Assembly: GCA_009809945.1 (NCBI GenBank)
Contig: WTPW01000779.1
Span: 98,283 to 162,282 of the forward strand
Direction of reading: 5' to 3'
Source: Gigaspora margarita
Taxonomy: Eukaryota > Glomeromycota > Glomeromycetes > Diversisporales > Gigasporaceae
Length of the DNA stretch: 64,000 nucleotides
A program made the translations under genes and the position numbers. Positions 43,896 to 54,962 of this stretch are shown piece by piece; positions within the stretch are counted from its first letter, which is position 1, and every line of letters starts with the position of its first letter. The notes beneath the pieces are model-generated. The model was given only the letters and a program-made list of their open reading frames with translations. It did not search any database and had not been told where the DNA came from.

Positions 43896-44359
43896 GGATA
43901 AACTATTGTGAAAATGAACTATACGTAGTAAATAAAAGAAAGCAACAAATACAACTGGATATCCCTAAAAAAAAGACCCAAATTACAACCAGAATCGAAG
44001 TATAATAATAGACTTCAACCCCGCATGAACCACTTTTAGCAGATGTTGAAGACCAATTACAATCTATAGAATTAGAAGAGTTAGGAACAATCAAGAAAAT
44101 AAAAAGAAAGTAGGAGCCTTCAGTAATAGACAAATTGACCCTTATAATGTGGTAAATGATATATTGTCCTTACTAGTTAAAGCCACAGTAGGACTGATGC
44201 TGCAATACCCAAATCAAAGAAGAAACCTGGCTCAAATTTTACTTTAACCCTTGTAGCCCAAGAATTACAAGAAACTCAGCAACCCAAAAAGCTCAAGAAA
44301 CTCATGTAGTAAACTTTAGTAATATCAACAGAACTACTACTGCCCATTGCTATGTCAGA

Positions 44360-44716
44360 ATTAAGAAAAACTCTGTGTTGGACTCAGGCGCCACCATCAG
44401 CATAATTACAAAGAAACTTATGGACAAATTAAAGCTAAAAATAGATGAACTATTATCGACAGTGGTAATTATAGCTATTGGGACCTGGACATGTGCATTA
44501 GACCAAATTGAAGACATAAAAATAGCTATCCAAGATATACTCTTACCTAGCACCTTCAAAGTAATTGAATCTGCAGATAAGATATTGTTACTTAGTAATG
44601 ATCAGTTCCATAGAGCACAGGCACAGATTCACTTTGATAAACAAAAATTGCTCCTTAAGTATGATAACAGAAGAATCAAAGTGCCTATTTCTAATAGTGT
44701 AGCAAAAAATTGGTAG
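44360..44716 (+). pseudogene. Retropepsin (protease) region
   Basis: Aspartic protease that cuts the gag-pol polyprotein. The active-site phrase is VLDSGATISII near 44375, followed by ~100 open codons with the expected strand-rich pattern and a terminal TAG after AKNW. Preceded by a frameshift. Confidence 0.75.
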
Positions 44717-44985
44717 TACTAGAAGAAAAAGATCAACCCAATAGTGATAGTGGAGATGAGTTTGGTGAATACACCTATGAAGATGAAAAATTAGTTGAAG
44801 CAGAAGGTTATTATACAGAAGAAGCCAGTAAAGAAGACAATGAGTTGTTTTATAACCCCTGGGAAGAAATAATAAGCCCAGCTATATATCTAACAAATAT
44901 AGAAGAAGTACCAACCAAAGAGGATACAAAAGCAAAACTAACTTTAGAAAAACAAATAAAAAAATCTTCCAAAATGATGCCTTGA
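44710..44985 (+). pseudogene. Acidic linker between protease and reverse transcriptase
   Basis: A 91-codon frame rich in Glu and Asp (SGDEFGEYTYEDEKLVEAEG). Linkers of this kind are common in fungal gypsy elements. No catalytic motif. Confidence 0.5.
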
Positions 44986-45049
44986 ACAAAAAAGCAAAAA
45001 AAAAGGTGGAAGCATTTTTTTAAAAAGAAAAAAATGATTTACTAATAAT

Positions 45050-45715
45050 ATGCAGGGACTTAGAAAAACTACTATAATATGTCACCGAATTGATACCAGC
45101 TGGGCCAAACTGATAAAGCCAAGAGCCTATAGAGTGGTGCTGAATGAACATAAGTTTATAGAAAAGGAACTAAAAGAGATAGAGGAAAGAGGTTTAATTC
45201 AGAAGTCAAATAACCTGTGGGCTTCACCTGTAATTATGGTTCCAAAAAATGGTAGCAAACTATACCTATGTATAGATTATAGAAAATTAAATAAGGATAC
45301 TAGAAAGGATGCATACTCACTGCCAAGAATAGATGACCTATTGGAGACCTTTAGCACTACAAGTTGGTTTTCTAGTTTAGATTTAAAAAGTGGATATTGG
45401 CAGGTAAGAGTCGAAGAGCAAGACAGAGAAAAAACAGCCTTTATAATGTGAAGTGGACTTTACAAGTTCAATGTTATGCTGTTTAGCTTGTCAAATGCAC
45501 CAGCCACTTTATAGCATCTAATGGACTGGGTCTTAGAGGAGTATATTAGGAAGTTCATGATCATGTATATTGATGATATTAATATATATTCGAGAACAAT
45601 TGATAAACATTTGGGGCATCTAAAGAAAATATTTGATAAGCTAGCCAAAGTGGAATTAAAAATCAATATCGAAAAATGCGATTTCTTTAAATCCACTTTC
45701 TCGGGCATATAATTA
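45050..45715 (+). pseudogene. Reverse transcriptase region with two in-frame stops
   Basis: RNA-dependent DNA polymerase. In one frame: KNGSKLYLCIDYRKLNK, motif A FSSLDLKSGYWQ (about 45370), KTAFIM then TGA at 45449, motif B LSNAPATL then TAG near 45515, and motif C MYIDDI (about 45565). The catalytic Asp residues are kept, so only the stops and the lost C-terminal part disable this copy. Confidence 0.85.
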
Positions 45716-46120
45716 AAAGGCAAGGTACCAAGTATATTACCACCTAACCAACTTTGAACACCTTGTACTCACTAGAATTCTTTGATCAATAAAAAGCCAT
45801 TTACTGAGTTAATTTTCAAGGGTTTAACCTAATAGCATCTGAACTAAAACAATTGTTAATACTGAGAGAATAGGTAATTTTTGGGGCAAAACAAGAATTA
45901 ATATCTATATAATACAGAAATCGACCTAGGGTATATAAAATACTAAATATTCAAGCAATCGAAGCCATAAGAGTTGCCAACCAAAAAAGTGACCAAAAGC
46001 TGATTAACCTAAAATTGATAGAACTAGAAAGTGATAATTAGGCAAACATATGATATATGTAAAAAAATTATATATATATATATATAAATACAATACTGCA
46101 AATTATCCCAATCTGATAAT
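45716..46120 (+). pseudogene. Degraded connection and RNase H remnant
   Basis: Should hold the ribonuclease H domain by position, but only short coding-like pieces remain, several stops, and a TA run at 46068-46086. Confidence 0.4.
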
Positions 46121-47310
46121 AAATCCAATCCAGTTCAGGTGGTCTGTGTCCTGGCAAAAGAAGCTCAAAATGGAAGAAGAAAACTATAATTGGTTAAAGA
46201 GATATTTGCAAAAAGAATATATAGAAAACAACCTAGTTAAGAAGCAAAAGAAAAAATTGGTAAATCATAGCAGATTATTTTTATTAAAGGATGGGTTATT
46301 ATATAAGATGAATAAGAATAATCAAGATCAACCTCTAAAAGTAGTCTGGAAATATGAGGTCGACCCTATCCTTTATTAATGCATGATAACCCACTTGGAG
46401 AACACTTTGGAGCTAAACAATATTTGAAAAAATCTGCAAGACTTATTATTGGCCACAAGCATTTGAATACATTAAAGATATGTGCAAGCATGCGAAAGTT
46501 GTCAAAAACAGGAAAAAAATAAATATAGCAGACCCTTACAGCTAATACAAGTAATGATACCATTCTACAAAGTAGAGATAGACATTATTGGACCACTACT
46601 GATCACACCCAAAATTCAAGTTATATAGTCATGGCAACCGACTATATGATGAAATGGCTGGAGGCCAGGGCCATTTCAGGTGCAGATGCCTAAAATGTAG
46701 CAGATTTTATCTTTGAGGATATCATGTGTAGACACAGATGCTCTGTAAAAATACTATCAGACTATGGAACCCATTTTAGGAATCAACTAGGTGACAAGCT
46801 ATTGGAAAAGTTCTGAATAATACATTTGTTATAAACACCATACTATCTACAGACCAATGGGTTGGTAGAAAGGTACAATAAAACATTGTTTGAATCTATT
46901 GCAAAATCAATAGATAATGTAAGTGACTGGGACTTGATCATACCTGCAGTATTGTTTGCATACCATACTTCCAGAAATACAACTAACAAAAACACTTTAT
47001 TTTACTTAATGCATAGGAGAGAGGTCTAACAACCTGTTGATTCTAGTAATCTATTAGAAGGAACAATAATACAAAGAGTGTTTCAATTGTTAAAAGATTT
47101 ACTGATAAAATGTTATGGGATTGTGCAAAGGACCCAACAAGTGCTGCAAAAACAAAAAAATGATATGACCAAAAGCCTATTTTCTGCCTAACTTGGATAT
47201 TAGTGATAAAGTTTTGTTGTACCGAGTATTGAAAAAGCATAATGGGAGTGTAAAACTGGAACTGAAATGGGATAGTCTGTTTACATTCATCAGATACTAA
47301 ATTGAGACAT
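46121..47310 (+). pseudogene. Integrase region, multiply frameshifted
   Basis: Enzyme that inserts the DNA copy. Pieces in shifting frames: HHCC zinc module (HDNPLGEHFGA near 46383, then paired Cys near 46485-46505), the first catalytic Asp in VEIDIIGPL (about 46575), second Asp in LSDYGTHF (about 46755), and Glu in TNGLVERYN (about 46860). A C-terminal DKVLLYRVLKKHN block (about 47205) lies where gypsy integrases have a GPY/F module. Confidence 0.8.
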
Positions 47311-47997
47311 TTATAAGTTGAGAACCATAAAAAGGAAGGTCTTGGCAATACTATTTAATGTTGCACTACTAAAAGAGTACTACAATCGTCACTAAAAAAA
47401 AAAGAAAAAGAAAACTAGAGGACTCTAGAAAATATAAATAAAATACCAAAAAATGAAAAGTATTCAAAGAAAATCGATCTAAAGTCAAGAACAAGAAGGA
47501 AATAAAAGGAGACAAAAATGTGGGGAGAAGAGAGTAAAATTTGCAGATTGTCAAAAAATTACTCTTATATACCCAAAATGGCTAGAAGTTTGATTACATT
47601 AGATAAAATGATTGATGACATTACTCGATCCAAATCTCATAAAGTAACCCAATGCTGTTGCCCTACAATGAATCATATGATCTGGTGAGCTGAGTATCTT
47701 TGATGTGTCCTCTACTTATTCGATCTATTTGGTACTAGGAAAAAATTAATATCTTGGTGTATTCCTACTACTTAGGGATGATTTTCATAGGAGCCATACT
47801 AGCACAGAAGAGGGTACTTCATGAAATAGTTACCCCTACTATTACATCATTGCTTTTAAGATTTATGATGTTTTCATCATTGTTGGAATGGATCAAATCT
47901 ACACATGACCAAAGTAGCCTGTCAGGATATTAGGGTTCTAAGCATTAACAATATAAAGCAAGTTAACCTAAAAAGTTTATAGAACTTACCCTTGAAC
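47311..47997 (+). other. 3' non-coding part of the Ty3/gypsy element
   Basis: Between integrase and the polypurine tract. No recognised domain; some coding-like pieces may be an additional decayed region. Confidence 0.4.
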
Positions 47998-48007
47998 AGA
48001 AGGGAAA
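47998..48007 (+). promoter_or_regulatory. Polypurine tract
   Basis: AGAAGGGAAA lies directly before the 3' LTR, the position of the plus-strand primer. Confidence 0.75.
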
Positions 48008-48166
48008 TATGAGGTTCAAAAAATCATGCCTTGAAAGATGCTGTGCCAACTCATGTTATCCCGATCATGATGATCTCTTATCTAAAATGGAGTTGCTAGT
48101 GATATATCAAATATATTGAAGAAATTAAATAAATTCAAAATAGTAGCTATAACAAAGATAATAAAT

Positions 48167-48391
48167 GTCAGGGATGATGCTGAAATCGGATGATCCTGAA
48201 ATTTTTATTTATTTTGATATGAAATTTTAAAATTTTTTTGAGATGTTTTTTCATTTTTGTCTTATAGGGTTAGGGTAAGGTTTGGGTATAGATTTGATAT
48301 TTAAAGAGTATATGTAGATTTTAGCAGGGCTTATAGTTTCAAATCAAGACCCCAAATTTCAGCATCATCCGATTTCAGCATCATCCCCGAC
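48167..48391. mobile_element. 225-bp MITE with GATGATGCTGAAATC ends
   Basis: Target duplication AATAAAT on both sides (48160-48166, 48392-48398). TIRs of ~40 bp: GTCAGGGATGATGCTGAAAT at the left, GTCGGGGATGATGCTGAAAT read in from the right, each with a second GGATGATSCTGAAAT copy. The centre has TAGGGTTAGGGTAAGG. Confidence 0.85.
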
Positions 48392-48511
48392 AATAAATAA
48401 AGCTCTTAAAATCGATTTAATAGTTATAAGAGATATAATAGTTTTATTCATTATAATCAGTTTAATCATTTTAATAGAGATCATATATATAATGATTATA
48501 TTAAGTACTAA

Positions 48512-49542
48512 TAGTCATAGGACATGTCCTTTTAATTGCTGTTTATAATAAAAATTATAATAAAAACATATGAATTTACTATAGATATGGATTAGAAGAT
48601 TCTTTTAAATCTAACTTATTAACTTAAAATTAAATTTTTCGGGAGTATAGAACAAGGGGAGAAGAAAAAATTGGGCTTAAAGATTGAATTAAAATTTCGC
48701 CGATTTTGCACAAAACGAAAATGTAACTTCGCCAAAAGTGAATATTTTCTGCTTTTAAGATGATGCGTACATGTAAAATCATGCTCTGAACAACTTTACT
48801 TAGTCGAAGAAAGTATGTTACCTTGTAAGAAAAATGGGTTGTCTATGGGCTAAAGTTAAAATTTATCGTATTTCATAATACAACTTTTTTTCCTTATTAG
48901 GTAACCTACTTTGGGCTCTTAAGCAAAGTTGTTCGGCATGTAATTTTACATCACATTTGAGGTTGATTCGCGTTTTTCGGACCTTTTACTAGTGAAAAAT
49001 GGGTTTAAAGTTGGAAAAAAAAATTTGTTTTCCAACTTTAAATCCATTTTTCACTAGTAAAAGGTCTGAAAACGCGAATCAACCTCAAATTTGATGTAAA
49101 ATTACATGCCGAACAACTTTGCTTAAGAGCCCAAAGTAGGTTACCTAATAAGGAAAAAAAGTTGTATTATGAAATACGATAAATTTTAACTTTAGCACAT
49201 AGACACCCATTTTTCTTACAAGGTAACATACTTTCTTCGACTAAGTAAAGTTGTTCAGAGCATGATTTTACATGTACGCATCATCTTAAAATCAGAAAAT
49301 ATTCACTTTTGGCGAAGTTACATTTTCGTTTTGTGCAAAATCGGCGAAATTTTAATTCAATCTTTAAGCCCAATTTTTTCTTCTCCCCTTGTTCTATACC
49401 CCCGAAAAATTTAATTTTAAGTTAATAAGTTAGATTTAAAAGAATCTTCTAATCCATATCTATAGTAAATTCATATGTTTTTATTATAATTTTTATTATA
49501 AACAACATTTGGACCATTTTTTAAGGACATGTCCTATGACTG
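48512..49542. mobile_element. 1.03-kb near-perfect palindrome
   Basis: Target CTAA is repeated at 48508-48511 and 49543-49546. Ends TAGTCATAGGACATGTCC and GGACATGTCCTATGACTG. The two ~500-bp arms are almost identical in inverted orientation, differing by a few substitutions and one small indel near the ends; the loop is near 49024. No ORF. RNA from either strand would form a very long hairpin. Confidence 0.9.
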
Positions 49543-49598
49543 CTAAGTATAAATTTATTATAAATAAAGGCTTTATCACCCCCAAGAAAAAAAAAGGT

Positions 49599-50489
49599 GA
49601 GGGTGTGGTGACTTAGGGAAGTTGATAAGTTGTCACCCTCAAGCAGCAGGTCTAGGGTTCAAATCCCACTAGCGACGCTTTGAAAAATAGGCCTGTATTC
49701 CGGTATCTGTTTCTTGTCGATCAGTTGCTTGGTACACCAACTTGAATGAGCTTCAGTGCACAAAATCCAAGGAACTAGAGAAATGGAACCCTGTTTGGCA
49801 AGTTCTTAGTAGGAAGGTAGCAAAGATCTTCAACAGTGCTACCAAAGCTAAAATATCAGAAACCGGAGCTAGAGAATTGAATGACAAGACTCTCGAGAAG
49901 GGGTCCACCAACCTGGCTACCAGAGTCACACCAGAAAAAAAGGACCTAAATTCCGGCAGTAGTACCAAGAGAAGAAAGCCAGATTGATTCTTCTGGGCTA
50001 ACTGGTTTGAAAATTTGTGAATCTGGTATAAGGACCAGTAGGATGGTAGAGGTGGGTGCTAGGATTAGAGCGAACATTGCAAGGGCGGAAGTAGATAATA
50101 TAAAAAGTTACTAAAGCATAGATAAAACCTGTGTGGAACAGGAACTGCTCTACCAAGTGTTCTGTGAGGATAAACTAGTCCTAAGGGGATTCTGTGATAC
50201 ATCTGGGACTGGCCTTGACTGACTTATATAATGGAGAACTGTACTAGTGATACAAGGAGAACTGGCAGGAGCAGGGACCAGAGGGTTTAAATAGATAACC
50301 CCCTAGTTGGGTTGCAGGTATAGCAACGAGTGTAGAACCTTCAGGTGGACTACTTAAATTAGACAACCAAAGTTGCACAAGTGGCTAGTTGTACTCTCAT
50401 CTATATAACAAATGTCTGGGTGCCTCTGGAGGCACTGTAGTCTGATTTACTTGAATAAAAGCCTTTCCCCAGAGTGGAAACTTTGATAT
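49599..50489 (+). mobile_element. tRNA-headed retroposon (long SINE-like), copy 2
   Basis: Target duplication AAAAAAAAGGT on both sides (ending 49598, and 50490-50500). Head: A-box-like CTTAGGGAAGTTGATAAG and B box GGGTTCAAATCCC (about 49653). The body aligns with the copy at 40295 at several blocks, e.g. GGGGTCCACCAACCTGGC, GGGTTGYAGGTATAG and AAGTGGCTAGTTGTACT, and closes with AATAAAAG near 50454. An 81-codon frame at 49742 is only partly conserved in copy 1. Confidence 0.8.
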
Positions 50490-51033
50490 AAAAAAAAGGT
50501 CTCTTTTGCTTTACAAAATTTGCTTCACTAATAACTAAGTCCTAATTAAACACATTGCCCATAACCTTATATAAAAATACTACTACACTAATACACTCTT
50601 TGCACCCTAAGTCTCAAATAGTCATTCATTGAGTCATTGATCACATGATCTAGCACTACGGAACAAGTAGCTGAAGCCTTTATCACCCACTAGCCAAATC
50701 TAACACACCTCTTTCATAAGGTTACTATTTGTAGGTTACATGAGTTTCTGGATTGTGGAATACCTGAGTTACTGTTATTTTTTTGACTCACAGTACGTAT
50801 GTTGTAACAAATTAAAAATTTATTTTTTTAAATTGGAAATAATTCTATATTTGTATTGGTTCTCAAGGTAAATAATTTATACTAAAATAATAATGATGGG
50901 TGGCTTGGTGACTCAAGCATATAAATCTCATTTCAGGTGCATTAAAGTATGAAAGTGACTATGTAAACATATTTGTTTAAACCTGTTGGGCAATGAAGGA
51001 TTGAAAAAGCCACTATGTAAATGTAGTAATGAC

Positions 51034-51207
51034 TAGAGTTGCAGGTGAAACAAATCTTCAATGGAGCACCATGGTGCACCAAGACTGGTGCACTGAAACT
51101 GGTGCACTAATAATTATAAAAAACTCAAATCTTTAATGGTGCACAGATGGTGCACCATGGTGCACCGGATGGTCCTGGTGAAACAACTAGTTTCACCAAC
51201 AACTCTA
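51034..51207. mobile_element. hAT-type MITE with GGTGCACC core
   Basis: Perfect 8-bp target duplications GTAATGAC (51026-51033, 51208-51215). Ends TAGAGTTGCAGGTGAAAC and GTTTCACCAACAACTCTA. The interior has the palindromic words GGTGCACCATGGTGCACC and GGTGCACT on both sides of an AT-rich centre. No ORF. Confidence 0.88.
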
Positions 51208-51215
51208 GTAATGAC

Positions 51216-52636
51216 TAAGTAAATATAGCCAGTGCAGCATTAACGTAGCAGTTATAAAGGCAGTATTCTAAGCCATGTAAAAATAGTTAGAATTCAAAAT
51301 GTATATAAAGGCCCCAAGTTTAAGGCCAAGAGAAGATAATTAAGTTCCTATCGCTGTAAATAAAGAATTCCCTTCCTTTAGTATTAATTAAATCCTTTGA
51401 CTTTTAACGTGAATAAAGAAATTGTACATATCCTTGAATTCGACTTGTAACTTTAATAAAACCCTTCGTAACTCAATTCGACGGACTGAATTGACTTGTA
51501 ACCTCAAATTAGCTTTTGTTAATCTTTCAAAATTATACACGTGATTCGTATCGGCCTACTGATTGGTCTATAGTAAAGTCTTTTAGTTTGAATATATATG
51601 ATAAACGTTGTCTCCTTTAGATTCCCTAGTATTTACTAGTTGATTTAGAACTTACTTTATCCCCTGAATAAACTTCCAAACCCTTATTAAATTTAACCTA
51701 CATCGATATCACCTGACTGAAATTAATCCCGATACCCGACCTCATCATTCATTCGCATAATATCTTATTATTATTCTTATATTGATATCGGATTATTGAT
51801 ATCCCCCATATTAGCATCACCAGCATCTGCGTCTTTATTTTATTGAAGTTATTGCATATGCGACCTTCATCAAACCCTTAACACTTATTTATATCTCTCT
51901 CCCCGTACATGGTTGGAGTGTAAATTGGCACTATTGTCTATATTGTTTTATCGCTCTCCCAATTCAACCGTTACAATATACGTTGCTAACTTTCTATGCA
52001 CGGCACTCAAATGTACGGTATCACATTACGGGCATGCAGTAACGATAAACTTGCGCATTTGTTTGTGTGTAAAATTAACGTTGCACGGATCAGTAAAATT
52101 CTTGTACTATAAATTGATATTACTAATGATGCAGGCGAATCATCCCAATGAGTTATAAGGAATTCAGCAAGTTATGGCTAAAATTACGGTAGAATTGTAT
52201 TATCCCATTGTGTCAATAAGTTATAAAGCCGTAGCTATAACACTATTAAAACGAATTTGTTTTTTTTTCGAAATTCCTTACGACTAATTCGTTAAAAAAT
52301 GATTTCTCATATTTGGAATTATTACAATGAAGAACATAAATAGGAGTAACCTACGCAACCTTTCAGAGAATCGATTGGCTGTTACAACCTTTTTTTTTTA
52401 TATTATTTATTGTAACATTTGTAACATTTTCATTCGTTCTTGACTCTGTATCACATTGGCTGCCGTCCGACACGCCGTACTTATTTGTGTGACTGTCGTT
52501 ATCTGAATTTTAGATCCTAATTTGATGATGTGCGGCATAAAGCCTTCGACATGTGTGTTTACTATACTAAGTAAACATGCTTTCTGCTTCTAAGTAATGT
52601 TACTCTTCAGATTAAGGCCATTCTAATGGCGATAAA
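51216..52636. other. No supported gene
   Basis: Slightly less AT-rich than average in 51450-52100. An 81-codon plus frame at 51913 has no motif. 52105-52200 resembles 1840-1925 and leads into the inverted-repeat MITE after a further ~420-bp insertion-like stretch. Confidence 0.4.
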
Positions 52637-52772
52637 ATCATCAAAATCGGCCCAATGGATCTCTTAGAACGGCTTTTAAATTTTGAAAACGATTGTTATA
52701 CCATTTAATAGATCGTGTAACAATCGTTTTCAAACTTTAAAGACCATTCTAAGAGATCCGCTGGAATCGTCT
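52637..52772. mobile_element. Inverted-repeat MITE, copy 2
   Basis: Better preserved than the copy at 1927: GGCCCAATGGATCTCTTAGA and GAAAACGATTGTTATA pair with TGTAACAATCGTTTTC and TCTAAGAGATCCGCTGG. Downstream TTTGCTAAGTACTAAATTAA is also shared with copy 1. Confidence 0.7.
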
Positions 52773-53282
52773 TGAGAGCAATTTAAAACAGAAAGCATAT
52801 TTGCTAAGTACTAAATTAAATTTTAACTTAATTTTAATTTTTATACCAAACCATTTATTTGTATACGTTGTTAACCCGCGAAGTACCTCTGACAGGGAGT
52901 CACGTCAGCACAGAGACACGAACTGTGCAGTGGTTTATCGTAGTTGTTAGTATTTATACAAGCGAGAGGGTTTATGTTTATAGTGTGATTTGGCAATTCG
53001 AAAGGATATGGTTTTAGAATCGATTAGAGTGTCCTTTATTTAATATATTAAAATATCATGGCAAACATGCTATAAAGTGGAGAGAATATCGCCCGTATAT
53101 ATAATAAAATATCTATTAATAAAAAGATATGGCATTCTGCCATAACTGACCGATCTATCATTTATGCCAATTCTTCCATATTTATTATCCCGTGACTTCC
53201 AATACCCGGGCAGCAGGGCTAACAACGTACAATTATTTTGTTTAGTGTATTTATCTATATAAATTATAAATTTTAAAAAAAG
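52773..53282. other. No supported gene
   Basis: An 84-codon minus frame (53070-53324) overlaps the region duplicated at 16206 and has no motif. Nothing else seen. Confidence 0.35.
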
Positions 53283-53402
53283 TGGCAGCTTATTTTCAGG
53301 TATAAAGCTTTTTTTTTTTGACAAATTGAAGAGGTAACTTATTTTCAGAAGTAGCTATTTTCGGCAATATACAATACATTTAATGGAGCAAAATATTTAT
53401 TA

Positions 53403-54962
53403 ATGTCTCAATCTAAATATTTAGAAAATTTAAACGTAATAAGTCTTGATGAACTTAAAAAATCCTTCAAGGAAATAAAAGACAGTGAAGATAGTTCAAT
53501 AAATTTGACATCTGATAATAAATTTGAAAACGATAACCAATCTAAAAATGATGAATTTGAAAATAACATTATAACTACCCAGAATGCAATAGAGAAGTTT
53601 CAAGATTAACTGGCCACTGTAAGCCGTGCAATTCTCAACATTTCAAAGATAACTTTTGCAAATGGACAAGTGGTGATTTAAATATTAATAAAATTATTCA
53701 GGAATAGCAACTTAGAGCGGATGAAATTCAGAAATTAATCGAATGGATTGAATATTCTAATCTCGAAACTATCGAACATATTGCAGAAGAAGGATTTGCA
53801 AGCGTTTATAAAGCCAACTGGAAGATGGAATCATTAATACTTAGGACAAAAAAAAAAAATCTTACTGGCTTCGGTTCAATAATACAGAGGTAGTGGTAAC
53901 AGGTAAAGAAATTTCGGAATGCAACTAATAGCTCAGTATTTTTGGAGGAATTAAGTAAAATTGAAAGAATTGTGCCATACACGAAATGAGTACTCAATAA
54001 TTATCAATAAATTATAGATTAAGAGTAACTTACAATTTATCAGCTTTATTTCGAAACGTGCGAGCCATGTTTGGGGCATTACTCGTGACCCACAACCCCA
54101 AGAGTATGCTATAGTCTGTAGTTACTCAAACGATATAAATAAAGACAACTTATTCAGAGAAAGCATAATGATCTGACCTGGAAGAAAATCGTTTTTATGA
54201 TTGTGGAGATGGGTCTAGGATTACACAATATTCACGAAGAAGGATACTGCCATAAGGATCTTCATAATGGAAATATTTTGATTAATGGAATATTTCCAAT
54301 AATTTCTGACTCAGTTGTTGTAGATAATTAGGCGCAATATATCGAATGGAAATATACGGAGTTTTGTCATTTGTTGCTCCGGAGATGTTGCAGAATGGAA
54401 TGTATACTAAGGCGGCAGATATTTATGGATTTGGAATGATTATGTGGGAACTTATTTCTGGCGAGCCACCCTTCTCCGATAGAGATTATGATGCTAATTT
54501 AGCTCTTGAAATATGTGATGGAGAACGACCACCAATTCCAGAATATGCACCTGAGATATATATTAAAATAATAAAGATGTGCTGGGATCCTATTCCTGTT
54601 AATCGTCCATCAATTGGTGTTATCTATATTATGCTTAACATTTTGTATTCTCTTTTAGAAGTTGGTATAGAGTTTATGGAAATGAAATTCAAAAATCCTA
54701 ACATTTTTCATCCCCACTTACAACTGAAAATCTTAGGTGGTGTCTACTTAGACTCCATACCCTCACAGAAGTGGACTTAATATTATGCGTGCAATCAATC
54801 GATGCCTTGAAATCTTTCAGCAAGGAGCGTGAAGACAAATGGAGATTACAATTAGCAAAATTGGCAAAGAGTCCTAGTTCTATGAAGTCAAAGGATATTT
54901 TCACTAGCAAATTACTTTATTTCCTTAATTCTGAAGATTTTGGTAAAAAAAATTCTTCGTGA
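53403..54962 (+). pseudogene. TKL-type protein kinase of the expanded fungal family, decayed
   Basis: Starts MSQSKYLENL at 53403. After ~65 codons the frame breaks; in another frame comes a CKPCNSQHF Cys-rich linker, then EWIEYSNLETIEHIAEE and GFASVYKANW (glycine loop, near 53790). The next ~350 bp are scrambled and the ATP-binding Lys is not found. The catalytic loop HKDLHNGNIL is intact near 54260, but the DFG motif is lost (SDSVVVDN then TAG). From 54346 the C-lobe is open: FVAPEML, DIYGFGMIMWEL and the late Arg in VNRPS. The tail DIFTSKLLYFLNS (about 54895) fits the usual end of these kinases. Not catalytically competent. Its 5' part is duplicated at 16206-16490. Confidence 0.85.

Larger units (their letters stand above)
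42205..50792 (+). mobile_element. Ty3/gypsy LTR retrotransposon, complete but dead
   Basis: Two LTRs start TGTGAG (mutated to TATGAG in the 3' copy) and end CTCACA; GTAC flanks both ends (42201-42204 and 50793-50796). Order inside is primer site, gag, protease, reverse transcriptase, integrase, polypurine tract, which is the Ty3/gypsy order. The span is 8588 bp, but the 3' LTR holds three insertions; without them and their duplicated sites the element is about 6.4 kb. Every coding domain has stops or frameshifts. The ribonuclease H part is barely recognisable. Confidence 0.9.
48008..50792 (+). repeat. 3' LTR of the Ty3/gypsy element, split by three insertions
   Basis: LTR parts are 48008-48166, 48399-48511, 49547-49598 and 50501-50792. 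They sum to 616 bp against 618 bp in the 5' LTR, which confirms the assignment of the three inserted units and their duplicated sites. Confidence 0.9.
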
